DNA of 64,000 nucleotides from Cupriavidus necator (GTDB lineage Bacteria > Pseudomonadota > Gammaproteobacteria > Burkholderiales > Burkholderiaceae). The position numbers and the translations under genes were made by a program. The first letter of the stretch is position 1. The number at the start of each line of letters is the position of its first letter. Of this stretch, positions 1 to 9,727 are shown in pieces. The DNA lies in contig CP074381.1 in NCBI GenBank assembly GCA_022041995.1, positions 930,001-994,000 of the forward strand, in the 5' to 3' direction. Below the pieces are notes generated by a model that was not told the origin of the DNA, did no database searches, and saw only the letters and a list, made by a program, of their open reading frames with translations.

Positions 1-413
<413 letters not shown>

Positions 414-454
414 ATCATCGCCGGCCGACTGCCCTTACGGGCGGGCTGTCTTGG

Positions 455-488
455 AAAACCCCCGCGGGTGCGAGCCCGCGGGGGTTTT
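455..488 (+). terminator. Rho-independent terminator of groEL
   Basis: A GC-rich inverted repeat (arms CCCCCGCGGG and CCCGCGGGGG around a short GTGCGAG loop) is flanked by AAAA and TTTT. It lies 40 bases after the groEL stop and could terminate in both directions. Confidence 0.9.
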
Positions 489-1180
489 CTTTGTGCGCCC
501 AGCATACAAGCCCGACGACCTCAACCATTCCAACCGCCTGGTGCGGATCCGCATGCCAGGTGGTGTGGGAGGGGACCGGTCAGATTACCTGACCGCCCCT
601 ATCCCGATTGGGTCGCAGTACCAGTCGGGCGCGGCGGCGCTCAGGTCAAAAGTCGAACATTGCGGACCCGGTGGCACCTGTAGCTGCGGCGCTGCAGGAC
701 GGCCTGTCCGTGACAAGCGAGCGGCCGAGGTATGAATCAAATCTGCAACGCATGTCGTTGCTAGTGGAGCCCACTTCCCACTCCCTATTAGATCTGAGTA
801 GGTGTAGCAAGCGGCAATTTCTAGCCTGGTAAGTGATCTTGATCGCACCACTAGACCGATGTATGCCGTTTTGAGCAGGCCACGAACTGGAAGCGAGACC
901 CCACTGGCCGCGGTTCCGATATCCCGCCATGTTCTCCGGCGAGTCCTCAGCCGGCCGGGACTCTACCTACTGATTCCGCCATTGGGCCGATACCAATTGC
1001 CGTTGGCATGTCCAAGAATGCTTGTACGAAGCTAGGTATCGGGAAGCCCCGGCGTAGTCAGCCGGATGCCTATCTGGGTCGCTGGCAGCCATGGCGCCCG
1101 GCTATGACGCGGGCCTGGGAGCGCATTCCCGCTTTCCGCCCAAGCCGGGTGCTCATATCTCTTGTCCGAGGGCGATGCAT
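489..1180. other. Intergenic region, about 690 bases, no supported gene
   Basis: Open frames here overlap each other, have no plausible ribosome binding sites and resemble no family I know. The G+C content is visibly lower than in the housekeeping genes. The stretch presumably carries the promoter of the tadG-tadE-tadE block. The only structure I can point to is the inverted repeat at 571-599. Confidence 0.6.
571..599. repeat. Inverted repeat, possible operator or hairpin
   Basis: Perfect 7-base arms CGGTCAG (577-583) and CTGACCG (589-595) flank a 5-base loop. The pairing is extended by GGGG (571-574) and CCCC (596-599) with a two-base bulge. There is no U-tract, so it is not a typical terminator. 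It lies upstream of the tadG-like gene, but its function is unknown. Confidence 0.4.
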
Positions 1181-2419
1181 ATGTCCAGGTATAACAAAAA
1201 GAGCGAAAGAGGGGTCATTCTTCCAATTGTGGGCCTGACCCTGGCCGTGTTGCTGGGCATGGCCGGACTGGTCATCGACCTGGGCGCGATGTTTGTCGCG
1301 AAGACGGAGTTGCAGTCCGCTGTCGATAGCTGCGCGCTGGCGGCAGCGCAGGAACTTGATGGGACGGCGGATGCCCTGACAAGGGCCACCAGCGCCGGAC
1401 TGACCGCCGGGAACGCCAACAAGGTCAAGTATCAGAACAGCTCCGCGGCTATCGTCGATACTGACGTAACGTTCAGCGACACGCTCAGCGGTTCCTACAG
1501 TTCGAGCTTTACGCCGGTGGCAAATGCGCGCTACGCCAAATGCAATCACGCTACCTCGGGAATTGCAGCCTACCTGATTCAGATGGTCGGAGGTCCGACC
1601 AGCACCGCTGTCACTGCGGTGGGTGTCGCGACCCGGACTCATGCTCAGAGCACTTGCCCGATTCCGGTCGCCCTGCTTCCCAAAACGGGGGCTAGCGCGC
1701 CCGACTATGGGTTTACGGCTGGCGATTGGGTGACTGTGCTATACGACGGCACCAAGACGGCCTCTCCTGGGGAAATGGGCTGGTACAACCTCGATGGGTC
1801 AACGAACGCCAACGAGACCAAACAAGAAATGGCTGTCGGGTACTGCAACTCCAAGGTCAACGATACGGTTGGAACCCCGGGGGCCAAGGTGGCCGTAGAT
1901 GACCAGTGGAACAGCCGCTTCGGCATCTACAAAAACAACGGCGACAAGTCGGTCATGCGGCCGGACTTTACGGGTTACGCCTATACGAGCAAGAACTGGC
2001 CAAACGGCAAGCAGGCGTATTCCGGTTCGTCGGGTGGTACCGATCCAGCAGCGACCAATTTCAAGAGCAAGCGGCTCACATACGCGAGCTATGCGGACAC
2101 GGGCACCAGTGTCGCAGCTGGCGACGCGATCACCGATCTGAACATGCTGGGTGGCTATAAGGATCTGGCGACACCAGGTGGCACTGGCGACCATGCGAAG
2201 CTGGGTATGAGCCGCCGCCTCGTGATCGTTCCGGTGGTCTCGGCCGCCTCAAAAGTGGTCGATTTTGCTTGCATGCTCATGTTGCAACCGATTGGCGGAC
2301 CTACCGATACGGTTCAGTTCGAGTATCTGGGCAATGCCGCAACGATCAGTAGTCCCTGCACGACAAATGGTCTCGCCGGCGGCAATTTTGGTCCCATGAT
2401 CCCGGCTCTTGTTCAGTAG
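1181..2419 (+). CDS. TadG-like pilus assembly protein
   Basis: A 412-residue envelope protein of the Tad/Flp (type IVc) pilus system. The N-terminus has a short basic stretch, then ERGVILPIVGLTLAVLLGMAG, a pilin-like hydrophobic helix at about residues 10-33. It is followed by the family-typical segment around residues 40-65 (TELQSAVDSCALAAAQELDG) and a long polar, probably periplasmic domain with scattered cysteines. ATG 1181 is chosen because GAGGG lies 8-9 bases upstream; an in-frame ATG at 1175 is too close to it. It is followed 9 bases later by a tadE-like gene, so the three minor-pilin genes probably form one transcript. TadG-related proteins are anchored in the inner membrane and are needed for pilus biogenesis in other systems. 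The exact subtype is uncertain. Confidence 0.85.
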   Translation: MSRYNKKSERGVILPIVGLTLAVLLGMAGLVIDLGAMFVAKTELQSAVDSCALAAAQELDGTADALTRATSAGLTAGNANKVKYQNSSAAIVDTDVTFSDTLSGSYSSSFTPVANARYAKCNHATSGIAAYLIQMVGGPTSTAVTAVGVATRTHAQSTCPIPVALLPKTGASAPDYGFTAGDWVTVLYDGTKTASPGEMGWYNLDGSTNANETKQEMAVGYCNSKVNDTVGTPGAKVAVDDQWNSRFGIYKNNGDKSVMRPDFTGYAYTSKNWPNGKQAYSGSSGGTDPAATNFKSKRLTYASYADTGTSVAAGDAITDLNMLGGYKDLATPGGTGDHAKLGMSRRLVIVPVVSAASKVVDFACMLMLQPIGGPTDTVQFEYLGNAATISSPCTTNGLAGGNFGPMIPALVQ

Positions 2420-2428
2420 GGGAAATCG

Positions 2429-2920
2429 ATGAAGAAGCGACAAAAGGGTGTAGCACTCGTCGAGCTAGCCATCACTATCGCCTTGCTGCTCGCAATCTGC
2501 TTCGGCCTCACGGAGTTTGGCCGTGCCATTTACACATACAACACGCTGACGAAGTCGGTTCGTGATGGGGCGCGCTACCTGAGCACACAGGCGGCGGGCA
2601 GCGTGACAGCGCACGCCATGGCGAAGCAGCTGGTCGTCTACGGCACGCCGGTTGCGACCGACACCCAGCCGGCCCTGGTGCCGGGCCTGAATACCAGCAT
2701 GGTGGCCATCTGCGATGCGGCAGATCCGGCATGCACTCTCAACATGGGCCAAGGGAGCAACCCCGCAATCAATACGGTAACCGTCCGCGTTACCGGCTAT
2801 ACCTTCACCCCTATCCTCGACCTGCTCGGATTTACGAGGTTCTATACCGGCGGCAGCGCTTCCCTTACCTCTATTCCCTTTGGCGATATCTCCGCTACGA
2901 TGAGGCAAGCTTATGAATAG
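2429..2920 (+). CDS. TadE-like pseudopilin
   Basis: A 163-residue minor pilin of the Tad system. The N-terminus MKKRQKGVALVELAITIALL matches a TadE prepilin: a basic leader, Gly before the predicted cleavage site, Glu at +5 (GVALVE) and a hydrophobic helix. After the helix comes the typical EFGRAIYTYNTLTKSVRDGARYLS segment. The prepilin is presumably cut by the TadV peptidase encoded at 14027-14533. The start ATG 2429 has GGGGAAATCG directly upstream. The 3' end overlaps the next gene by 8 bases, which suggests translational coupling. Confidence 0.87.
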   Translation: MKKRQKGVALVELAITIALLLAICFGLTEFGRAIYTYNTLTKSVRDGARYLSTQAAGSVTAHAMAKQLVVYGTPVATDTQPALVPGLNTSMVAICDAADPACTLNMGQGSNPAINTVTVRVTGYTFTPILDLLGFTRFYTGGSASLTSIPFGDISATMRQAYE

Positions 2921-3359
2921 GCATCAGAGAGGTACGACAGCGGTTGAGTTCGCCATCGTGGCAGTGCTATTTTTTTCGATACTGCTTGGCATACTGGAAT
3001 TCGGCCGGGTGCTATATACCTGGAATGCTGTCGCAGAAGCAACCCGCTGGGGCGCGAGGCAGGCGGTAGTCTGCGGCCGAGGATCGCTATCAGTCCTCGA
3101 CCGAATGCAGCAAATTCTGCCCAGCCTCAACTCCTCCAATGTTTCCGTCGACTGGTACGATGCAGGCGGACTCAGTGCCAGCTGCGACAGCGCTTCCTGC
3201 ACGGGCGTTGCTGTCACCGTGACGGGATTGAGCATTTCCCCGGTTTCTCCGGCATCCTGGGTCGGTTTTTCCAGCCTGGCAGTGCCCGGATTCCTGACTT
3301 ACCTTCCGCGGGAGATCATGGGGCAGGATGCCGGGAGTAGCGCCGTCTGCGGCAGCTAG
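2913..3359 (+). CDS. TadE-like pseudopilin, second copy
   Basis: A 148-residue paralogue of the preceding protein. The N-terminus MNRHQRGTTAVEFAIVAVLF has the same layout: basic leader, Gly, Glu at +5, then a hydrophobic helix. It is followed by LEFGRVLYTWNAVAEATRWGARQA. The remainder has four cysteines in the mature part that may form disulfides in the periplasm. ATG 2913 lies inside the end of the upstream gene. In other Tad systems two pseudopilins (TadE and TadF) are processed like the major pilin; this one may fill the TadF role, but I cannot assign it. An intrinsic terminator follows 15 bases after the stop. Confidence 0.87.
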   Translation: MNRHQRGTTAVEFAIVAVLFFSILLGILEFGRVLYTWNAVAEATRWGARQAVVCGRGSLSVLDRMQQILPSLNSSNVSVDWYDAGGLSASCDSASCTGVAVTVTGLSISPVSPASWVGFSSLAVPGFLTYLPREIMGQDAGSSAVCGS

Positions 3360-3373
3360 GACCCGGGCTAATT

Positions 3374-3408
3374 AAGCCCCTGCCGGCGCAAACCGGCGGG
3401 GCTTCTTG
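3374..3408 (+). terminator. Intrinsic terminator after the tadG/tadE block
   Basis: Arms AAGCCCCTGCCGG (3374-3386) and CCGGCGGGGCTT (3393-3404) pair with one bulged T. They are followed by a pyrimidine-rich tail with several T residues. Confidence 0.75.
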
Positions 3409-3446
3409 CTTGGTCTCGCAATGCCTGCGCAGGGCCTGCGCGGGCA

Positions 3447-4229
3447 TCAGATGTCGACGACGCAGCCCCAGTCGAAGCGCGGATTCTCCGGCGTGCCGGT
3501 GCGGCGGCTGACATAGCCGCGCGGGTTGCAGACCACGCGCGAATCGTCGATGCAGTAGTCGAAGCTGGTGTGGGTGTGGCCGTGGATCCACAAATCCGCC
3601 TGCGCCACCAGGTCGGGCCGCCGCGACAGGAAGCCGCCCGAGACCAGATCGTGCGCATAGCGTGGATCCAGGCTACCCAGGTCAGGGCCGTGGTGCGTGA
3701 CCACCACGGTCTTGCCATCGTAAGGCTGGGCCAGTTGCGCCGCCAGCCAATCCGACGCAGCCTGGTGGCGCGCCAGCGCATCCTGCGGCGTGAAATGACG
3801 CAGCCGGCCATCGTCGCCGAGCTCGATCAGGCGGTGATCCAGCATCACCGCCGCGCAAGCCCGCATTGCATCCTCACGCCGCTCGGTGCCAAACAGCGTG
3901 TAGTCCGTCCACCAAGTGGTGCCGATAACGCGCACGCGCCCATCTGGGCCGTCGAACTCAGCTACCCCGCTGTTGAGCAGATGCATCCCCGGATGCGTCG
4001 CGGCGGCATCGGCCATCAGCCGGTCTACAGCTTCGAAGTTGCTTTCGTAGTACTCATGGTTGCCCGGCACGTAGACCACCGGCTGGCCGAACGTGCGCGC
4101 CGCCCAGTCGAGGCCGTCGCGTCCGTTGGCGATATCGCCGGCCAGCACCACGATGTCGGCATCGCAGGCGGGTACTGCTTCCGGCATGTTGTGTTCGATG
4201 TGGAGGTCGCTCAGGATGCGTAGCTTCAT
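3447..4229 (-). CDS. Calcineurin-type metallophosphoesterase
   Basis: A 260-residue soluble protein with all motifs of the binuclear-metal phosphoesterase fold: DLHIEH near the N-terminus (D-x-H), GDIANG, GNHEYY, VVTHHGPD and HGHTH. These supply the metal ligands and the catalytic His. The substrate is unknown; the family hydrolyses phosphomonoesters or phosphodiesters, including nucleotides. The start at 4229 gives MKLRILSDLHIEH directly; longer in-frame versions would add about 59 residues of unlikely composition. It lies between the two tad blocks but has a terminator on each side, so it is probably an independent gene rather than a pilus component. Confidence 0.88.
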   Translation of the reverse strand: MKLRILSDLHIEHNMPEAVPACDADIVVLAGDIANGRDGLDWAARTFGQPVVYVPGNHEYYESNFEAVDRLMADAAATHPGMHLLNSGVAEFDGPDGRVRVIGTTWWTDYTLFGTERREDAMRACAAVMLDHRLIELGDDGRLRHFTPQDALARHQAASDWLAAQLAQPYDGKTVVVTHHGPDLGSLDPRYAHDLVSGGFLSRRPDLVAQADLWIHGHTHTSFDYCIDDSRVVCNPRGYVSRRTGTPENPRFDWGCVVDI

Positions 4230-4346
4230 GGGGACTCCGGAGGCGAATGGGGCTCGCCGCATGGGCCGCGGCCGCGGCATGGGGACTGCCTGCATTCTTA
4301 AGAAGGCGGCCGGCCTGGTCAAGTCCCACGATATGCGGCGGGAAAT

Positions 4347-4380
4347 CAAAAAGCAAAAAGGCCCGGAACCAGGTCCGGGC
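4347..4380 (-). terminator. Intrinsic terminator of the minus-strand tad operon
   Basis: Arms GCCCGGA (4361-4367) and TCCGGGC (4374-4380) form a hairpin. On the minus strand it is followed by a T-rich tail (complement of AAAAAGCAAAAAG). It lies about 70 bases after the tadC stop. Confidence 0.8.
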
Positions 4381-4448
4381 AAGTGACTGTCTTGCCGGCA
4401 TTGCACCGGGAGACAGCCGGGGGAAACGATCGCGGTTTCCCGGGTGTT

Positions 4449-5423
4449 TTACCCGCCCTGTCCGGTCATGGTCGGCAGCAGGACGCGATAGATCTGGATA
4501 AAGGCGGGGCCCAGCAGCACCAGGAGCAGCGATGGGAAAATGGTGAAGATCAGCGGGAACAGCAGCTTCAGCGCAATCTTGGCGGCCTGTTCCTCAGCCC
4601 GCATGCGGCGCTTGGTGCGCAGCATGTCGGACAGTACGCGCAGCGAGTCGCCCAGGCTGGTGCCGAAGCGGTCGGCCTGGATCAGCATGGAGGCAAACTT
4701 GTCCACGTCCTCCACGCCGGTGCGCAACGACAGGTTCGACAGGGCCTTTTCCTTCGAGAAGCCCGAGCGCAGCTCCAGCAGCATCAGCTGGACTTCATCG
4801 GCCAGCACCGGGCAGCGAAGCGCGAGCTCGTCGGCCACGCGCATCAGCGCGGCATCCAGCCCGAGCCCGGCCTCTACGCAGACCGTCAGCAGGTCGATCA
4901 TATCGGGGAACTCTTCGAACACCGTGCGTTGGCGTTGTGCCACCTTTCGCGTCAGCACGATGTTCGGCAGGTAATAGCCGATTGCTCCCAGCACCGCCAG
5001 CAACAAGAGCATGACTTGCTGGTCCTGCAGTTCCGGCTGACCGCTGGCAGCCAGCAGCCCGATCATTGGCAGAGCGACGGCCAGGACGGTCTTGGCCGCG
5101 AAGTATAACGATGCGGCGCTGGCGCTCCGCCAGCCGGCATTCATGAACCGCACGCGCAGCTGTGAATGCTCCCAGCCTTCCTTGGGCAGCGACAGGCGCG
5201 AGACAGGCTGCGACCATTGCACCAGCTTCTCGACCCAGGCGTGTCGGCGCTCCGGCTCCGCCCCAAGCTGGCCGCCCTGGCCGGCGATTTGTTCGGCCCG
5301 CCCGCGCATGCGGTTTGGCGAGAATACATAAAGCACACCGAACACCGTGCCGAACGCGGCCACAAAGATCAGCGCAAGCACGAAAAACTGGTCGGTCTGA
5401 AACCCCTGGATAATGCCTTGCAT
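4449..5423 (-). CDS. tadC: Tad pilus inner-membrane platform protein TadC
   Basis: A 324-residue integral inner-membrane protein of the GspF/T2SSF family. It forms the assembly platform with TadB and is driven by the TadA ATPase. An N-terminal membrane segment (about residues 13-32) is followed by a cytoplasmic stretch. The conserved T2SSF domain has the segment FEEFPDMIDLLTVCVEAGLGLDAAL and later EKALSNLSLRTGVEDVDKFASMLIQADRFGTSLGDSLRVLS. Hydrophobic helices near the C-terminus end in a last transmembrane segment. ATG 5423 has GGGAG 6 bases upstream. It is the last gene of the operon, 79 bases after tadB. Confidence 0.93.
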   Translation of the reverse strand: MQGIIQGFQTDQFFVLALIFVAAFGTVFGVLYVFSPNRMRGRAEQIAGQGGQLGAEPERRHAWVEKLVQWSQPVSRLSLPKEGWEHSQLRVRFMNAGWRSASAASLYFAAKTVLAVALPMIGLLAASGQPELQDQQVMLLLLAVLGAIGYYLPNIVLTRKVAQRQRTVFEEFPDMIDLLTVCVEAGLGLDAALMRVADELALRCPVLADEVQLMLLELRSGFSKEKALSNLSLRTGVEDVDKFASMLIQADRFGTSLGDSLRVLSDMLRTKRRMRAEEQAAKIALKLLFPLIFTIFPSLLLVLLGPAFIQIYRVLLPTMTGQGG

Positions 5424-5502
5424 GATGGACTCCCGTCAGGATGGCTGTCCAAGCCCTGCTTCTTAGAGCACTGCCTGTTTTAATACAGCACCTCGGTCAC
5501 AC

Positions 5503-6480
5503 TCATACCCGGATCCGGATAATTTTGCGCATCCAAAGCACGCCGAAGGTCATCGATACAAGCGCGCTACCGATCAGCTGCAACCCGATCGGGTCTTCCC
5601 ACAGCACCCTCATGAATCCTGGATTGACCAGCAGGATCATTCCTGCAGTGCAGAAGGGCAGCAGTCCGAGCACCCAGGCGGACATCTTGCCTTCCGCGGA
5701 CAGCACGCGGATCTTGTCGAACAGCTTCAGGCGGTCGCGCACCATGGTGCCGATGGTGTCGAGGATCTCCGCCAGATTGCCGCCGCTTTCGCGCTGGATC
5801 AGTACCGCGATCACGAAGTAGCGCAGGTCGCCCACCGGCACGCGGATGGCCAGGTTGGTCATGGCTTCATCCAGCGCCACGCCGTAATTGATCTCTTCGA
5901 AGGTCGTGCGAAACTCCGGCCCGATGGGCGCCTTCATTTCCTGTCCGACCATGCCCAGCGCCCCACTGAACGAGTGACCGGCGCGCAGCGCGCGGCTGAT
6001 CATGTCGACGGCATCGGGGAGTTGCGCTTCCATCAATTTGAGCCGCTTGGCGCGCAGGCGCGTCACATATAGCACAGGCAGCGAAGCAGCCAGCGCCGCA
6101 CAGGCCAGCAACAGCGGCGCCGGCACCGGCAGCAGCGGGATCAGTGCCGCCGTGCACAGCGCTACCATTGCACAGTAGCCCAGCAACTGCGCCACCGACC
6201 AGGTGCTGCCGGATTGCGCCAGCCAGCGATCCAGTGCGCCGATGCGCGGTACGCTCATCAGCCACTGCTGCATGCGCGGCGAGTCGGCAAGCAGACGTTT
6301 CTTCAGGATCGATAACTGCTCGGCGCTGACGTGCCCTCCCGCCGAAAGCGCCCGCAGCCTCGCCTCGATACGCTTGGCCGCCGGGCCGTGGGCGTTGTTC
6401 CACCAGAGGTAGATGCCCTCGACGCAGAGCACCACGGCTACGAACAGCAGGATGCCGAAGGCGTAGAAGATTGTGCTCAT
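5503..6480 (-). CDS. tadB: Tad pilus inner-membrane platform protein TadB
   Basis: A 325-residue partner of TadC with the T2SSF domain. There is an N-terminal membrane helix (residues 4-24), a cytoplasmic basic region, two central hydrophobic segments (about 98-140) and then the signature QLPDAVDMISRALRAGHSFSGAL and EFRTTFEEINYGVALDEAM. A C-terminal pair of membrane helices follows. ATG 6480 is preceded by GGGGAGCTACAC. It lies 44 bases after tadA. The order tadA-tadB-tadC is the usual one for this pilus family. Confidence 0.94.
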   Translation of the reverse strand: MSTIFYAFGILLFVAVVLCVEGIYLWWNNAHGPAAKRIEARLRALSAGGHVSAEQLSILKKRLLADSPRMQQWLMSVPRIGALDRWLAQSGSTWSVAQLLGYCAMVALCTAALIPLLPVPAPLLLACAALAASLPVLYVTRLRAKRLKLMEAQLPDAVDMISRALRAGHSFSGALGMVGQEMKAPIGPEFRTTFEEINYGVALDEAMTNLAIRVPVGDLRYFVIAVLIQRESGGNLAEILDTIGTMVRDRLKLFDKIRVLSAEGKMSAWVLGLLPFCTAGMILLVNPGFMRVLWEDPIGLQLIGSALVSMTFGVLWMRKIIRIRV

Positions 6481-6524
6481 GTGTAGCTCCCCGGATTGTC
6501 TGTCGTTATATCGGTGCAGGCGGT

Positions 6525-7895
6525 TCAGACTTCGTAGCGCTTGGCGGGGTCATAGGTTTCGTCCGGCAGCCCAACGCCGAACACGCGCAGCCGCTCGGCA
6601 AACTTGGGATACACCCCAGTCGCCCGGAAATTGCCGCGAACCGTGCCATCCTTGTCCACGCCGGTGCGCTGGAAGGTGAAGACCTCTTGCATGTTGATGA
6701 TGTCGCCCTCCATGCCAGTGATCTCCTGGATGCTGATGATCTTGCGCCGTCCGTCGGTCATGCGCGCCGCCTGCACGATGACCGTGATGGCCGAGGCGAT
6801 CTGCTGGCGCATGGCCTTGGCCGGCATGGTCAGGCCGGCCATGCTGACCATGTTTTCCAGGCGCGTCAGCGCATCGCGCGGCGTGTTGGCGTGGATGGTG
6901 GTCAGCGAGCCCTCATGGCCGGTGTTCATGGCGTTGAGCATGTCCAGGGCCTCCCCTCCGCGTACTTCGCCGAGAATGATGCGGTCCGGGCGCATGCGCA
7001 GGGCGTTGCGCACGAGCGCGCGCTGCGTGATCTCCCCCTTGCCCTCGATATTGGGCGGCCGCGTTTCCAGCCGCAGCACATGGGGCTGGCGCAGCTGCAG
7101 TTCTGCGGCGTCCTCGATGGTGACCACACGCTCGTCTTCGGGGATGAAACCGGACAGGATGTTCAGCAGAGTGGTCTTGCCGCTGCCGGTACCGCCCGAC
7201 ACCAGCACATTGACCTTGGCGTGCGACAGCGCCTGCAGCAACTGCGCCATCGGCGGCGTCAGGCTGCGCAGGTTCACCAGGTCGGCCACCTGAAGCGGAT
7301 TCACGGAAAAGCGCCGGATCGACAATAGCGGGCCGTCGATGGCCGATGGCGGGATGATGGCGTTGACGCGCGAGCCATCGGGCAGGCGCGCGTCCACCAT
7401 CGGACTGGTCTCATCAATGCGGCGCCCCACGCGCGACACGATCTTCTCGATTACCTTCATCAGGTGGGCGTCATCGTAGAACACCACGTCGGTCAGCTCC
7501 AGCTTGCCGCGCCGCTCCACGTAGGTCTGGTGCGCGGTGTTGACCAGGATGTCTGACACCGTGGGGTCCTTCAGCAGCGGCTCGAGCGGGCCGAAACCGA
7601 ACATTTCGTCGTAAATCTCCACCGTCAGCTGACGGCGCTCGTTGTCATTGAGCAGCACCTTCTGTTCGTCGATGATCAGGTTGACCAGTGCGGCGATCTC
7701 CTGCCGCACCTGCTCCTGTGGATAACGGGCCAGACGCTCGAGTTCCACGCGGTCAAGCACGGTCTCGTGCACGTCCCGCTTGAGCTGGTGGTATCCGCCC
7801 GAGGCGGAGGCAGCCGACGTTGAAAACTGGATCGCGGCGTGGCCGTTGGCAGTGAAGGCGGGCCCGGCACCGGCCAGTTGTTCGCGGATGGACAT
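6525..7895 (-). CDS. tadA: Tad pilus assembly ATPase TadA/CpaF
   Basis: A 456-residue cytoplasmic secretion ATPase of the VirB11/GspE superfamily that powers Flp pilus polymerisation. The Walker A motif GGTGSGKT is at residues 234-241. The Walker B region is [18 protein letters not shown], and an ASP-box-like segment [22 protein letters not shown] follows. Upstream lies the conserved CpaF N-terminal domain ([24 protein letters not shown]). ATG 7895 is chosen because GGAG lies 6 bases upstream; a longer version from 7955 would add 20 residues with no ribosome site. It lies 60 bases after tadZ and 44 before tadB. Confidence 0.96.
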   Translation of the reverse strand: MSIREQLAGAGPAFTANGHAAIQFSTSAASASGGYHQLKRDVHETVLDRVELERLARYPQEQVRQEIAALVNLIIDEQKVLLNDNERRQLTVEIYDEMFGFGPLEPLLKDPTVSDILVNTAHQTYVERRGKLELTDVVFYDDAHLMKVIEKIVSRVGRRIDETSPMVDARLPDGSRVNAIIPPSAIDGPLLSIRRFSVNPLQVADLVNLRSLTPPMAQLLQALSHAKVNVLVSGGTGSGKTTLLNILSGFIPEDERVVTIEDAAELQLRQPHVLRLETRPPNIEGKGEITQRALVRNALRMRPDRIILGEVRGGEALDMLNAMNTGHEGSLTTIHANTPRDALTRLENMVSMAGLTMPAKAMRQQIASAITVIVQAARMTDGRRKIISIQEITGMEGDIINMQEVFTFQRTGVDKDGTVRGNFRATGVYPKFAERLRVFGVGLPDETYDPAKRYEV

Positions 7896-7955
7896 GGTGG
7901 ACTCCTCGTTTTCGGGTTCTGTTGACCGGGGCTTGGCCGGTTGCAATCCTTGCAA

Positions 7956-9149
7956 TCAGGTGTTCTTCGCGCGCAGCATCAGGCGGCGCAGCGGCGATAC
8001 GGCTTCCGGCCGGCTGCGCCGCTCGGCTTCCGGCCCGGCGCACAGCTGCGTGGCCATCGCCTGCAGCGCGCGCGCCATGGTGCTGCGCCGGCTCAGCTTG
8101 GCGACGGGCTCGCCATGGCTGACCGCTTCGTCCACTGCGGCAGGATCGTCTGGCAGGGTAAAGGCGACCTTCATGCCGAAGATCTCTTCCATGGTCGCGC
8201 GCGGCATCTCGTTCTTGCGGCCGCTGCGGTTCAGCACTAGACGGATCTTGTCGGCGGAGTAGTGCAGCGCGCGCAGAATATCGAGCAGGCGGCGCCCCGG
8301 CCGCCCGAAGGCAATGGCGGGTTCGGTCACTACGCAGATGCGATCGCTGTGGTCCAGCACGCAGATCGACAGCGGATCGATACTCTGGCCCAGGTCGAAG
8401 ATCACGAAGTCATAGGCAGGCTGCACCACCGACAGGATCCACTCCAGCTTGTCTTTCTGGATCTGGCCGGCCTTGACCGGATCGGCCGCGCCCGCGAGCA
8501 TGTCGAAGCCGTTGTCCACGTGCACCAGGCAGGCTTCCAGGAAGGCGGCATCCATGCGGTCGATCTGGCTGCAGATATCGGGCAGTGTGGAAGGCGGCGC
8601 CTTGTCGCTGACGATATAGGTCAGGTCACCGAAATGCCGGTTCAGGTCGACCACCAGCACGCGCTTGCCCAGGTGCCGGGCCAACGCATCGCCCAGGTTG
8701 GCCGCCACGAAGCTGGTGCCCGCGCCGCCCTTGCACGAGATCATCGAGATCACCTGGCCAGTCTCCTGCGTGCGTGGCACATGGGTGGCTTCCACGCGCT
8801 TGAGCGCTTCGGTGAGCTGTCCCCTGTCCAGCGGCCACGACAGCACATCGCGAATGCCGGCACGCATGGCCTTGATCAGCACGTCGGAGCTGGGCGCCTG
8901 CGTGATCAGGATACAGGGCAGGTCGGGGTGCTGCTGGCGCAGTGTCTCGATGGCCTGCATCTGCGATGCGCTGATGGCCGGCAACTCCAGGATAAGCAGG
9001 TCGGCCATGCGCATGCGGCTGGCATGATACGGGAAGCGTGCCGGGCCCTCCTGCAGCGACATGGCCTGGAAGTTGCCGACGACGGTGCTGAGCCGGTTGA
9101 TCTCGGCCAGCCGGTCGGCGTCTTCGGATGCGATCAGGATCTTGAGCAT
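7956..9149 (-). CDS. tadZ: Tad pilus localisation ATPase TadZ/CpaE
   Basis: A 397-residue protein of the MinD/ParA superfamily that positions the Tad machine at the pole in other bacteria. The N-terminal half (about residues 1-125) resembles a response-regulator receiver-like domain but its phosphoacceptor is not clear. The C-terminal half has a deviant Walker A, ISCKGGAGTSFVAANLG at about residues 140-156, then VLVVDLNRHFGDL and the DFVIFDLGQ strand. The start at 9149 has GGAGATAG 5 bases upstream. It lies between the small lipoprotein and tadA in the expected tad order. Confidence 0.92.
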   Translation of the reverse strand: MLKILIASEDADRLAEINRLSTVVGNFQAMSLQEGPARFPYHASRMRMADLLILELPAISASQMQAIETLRQQHPDLPCILITQAPSSDVLIKAMRAGIRDVLSWPLDRGQLTEALKRVEATHVPRTQETGQVISMISCKGGAGTSFVAANLGDALARHLGKRVLVVDLNRHFGDLTYIVSDKAPPSTLPDICSQIDRMDAAFLEACLVHVDNGFDMLAGAADPVKAGQIQKDKLEWILSVVQPAYDFVIFDLGQSIDPLSICVLDHSDRICVVTEPAIAFGRPGRRLLDILRALHYSADKIRLVLNRSGRKNEMPRATMEEIFGMKVAFTLPDDPAAVDEAVSHGEPVAKLSRRSTMARALQAMATQLCAGPEAERRSRPEAVSPLRRLMLRAKNT

Positions 9150-9354
9150 GTTGCTATCTCCAGTTTCGATGCCACCTGTGCAATTCGCCCTCCAATCTCG
9201 GCGCGCGAGCGTGGGTGGGAGAAGTGGCATGGAAAGCTTGATTTGAAAGATTCCGAGTAGAGGGGCAGGAGGTTATGCCAGCAAGGCTCGTCGATACCAA
9301 GTCGTATGCCGAGCTTCACCCGCGTCGCGGAGAGTGCATGCCGAGCCACGATCC

Positions 9355-9693
9355 TTAGCGCGAGCCGCCATTCATGCCCACGCCGCCGTAACCGCCGGCG
9401 CCGAAGTCGATGGTGAAGTTGGGCGCGGCGTTACCTTGTTGGGCACCTATAAGCGACCGGTCGAAGTTCCTCATAGCCGCCACCGCCGTCTTGCCATCAG
9501 TACCGGTGACGGTTGGCAGGCCGGCGGGGGCGTCCGGGTTAATGATCTGCAGCTGTGTGATGGTGGCCAGCGCCACGCCGCGCTGGCCATCCCACACCGG
9601 CGTCGAGGTCATGCAGGCCGACAGGCCCAGGCAGGCCAGGCTGCCCAGAACCAGGACAGCGGTGCCGCGCGAAAGCTTCAGGGTCTTGTTCAT
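9355..9693 (-). CDS. Small lipoprotein of the tad operon
   Basis: A 112-residue protein with a lipoprotein signal: basic start MNKTLKLSR, hydrophobic core and lipobox LSAC, giving the lipidated Cys at about residue 27. The mature part is short and ends in a Gly-rich tail (GAGGYGGVGMNGGSR). Lipoproteins beside the secretin in tad loci often help secretin assembly or localisation, but I recognise no named family, so that role is inference. The start 9693 has CGGAGA upstream. It lies 34 bases downstream of the secretin gene and about 205 bases before tadZ. Confidence 0.75.
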   Translation of the reverse strand: MNKTLKLSRGTAVLVLGSLACLGLSACMTSTPVWDGQRGVALATITQLQIINPDAPAGLPTVTGTDGKTAVAAMRNFDRSLIGAQQGNAAPNFTIDFGAGGYGGVGMNGGSR

Positions 9694-9727
9694 GGTCGTT
9701 CTCCGATTCTGCTGGTGGGGCGGCGGA

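Noticed and set aside
7717..7725. Perfect DnaA box (TGTGGATAA) inside tadA
   Set aside because: Single box within a coding sequence, expected by chance at this frequency.
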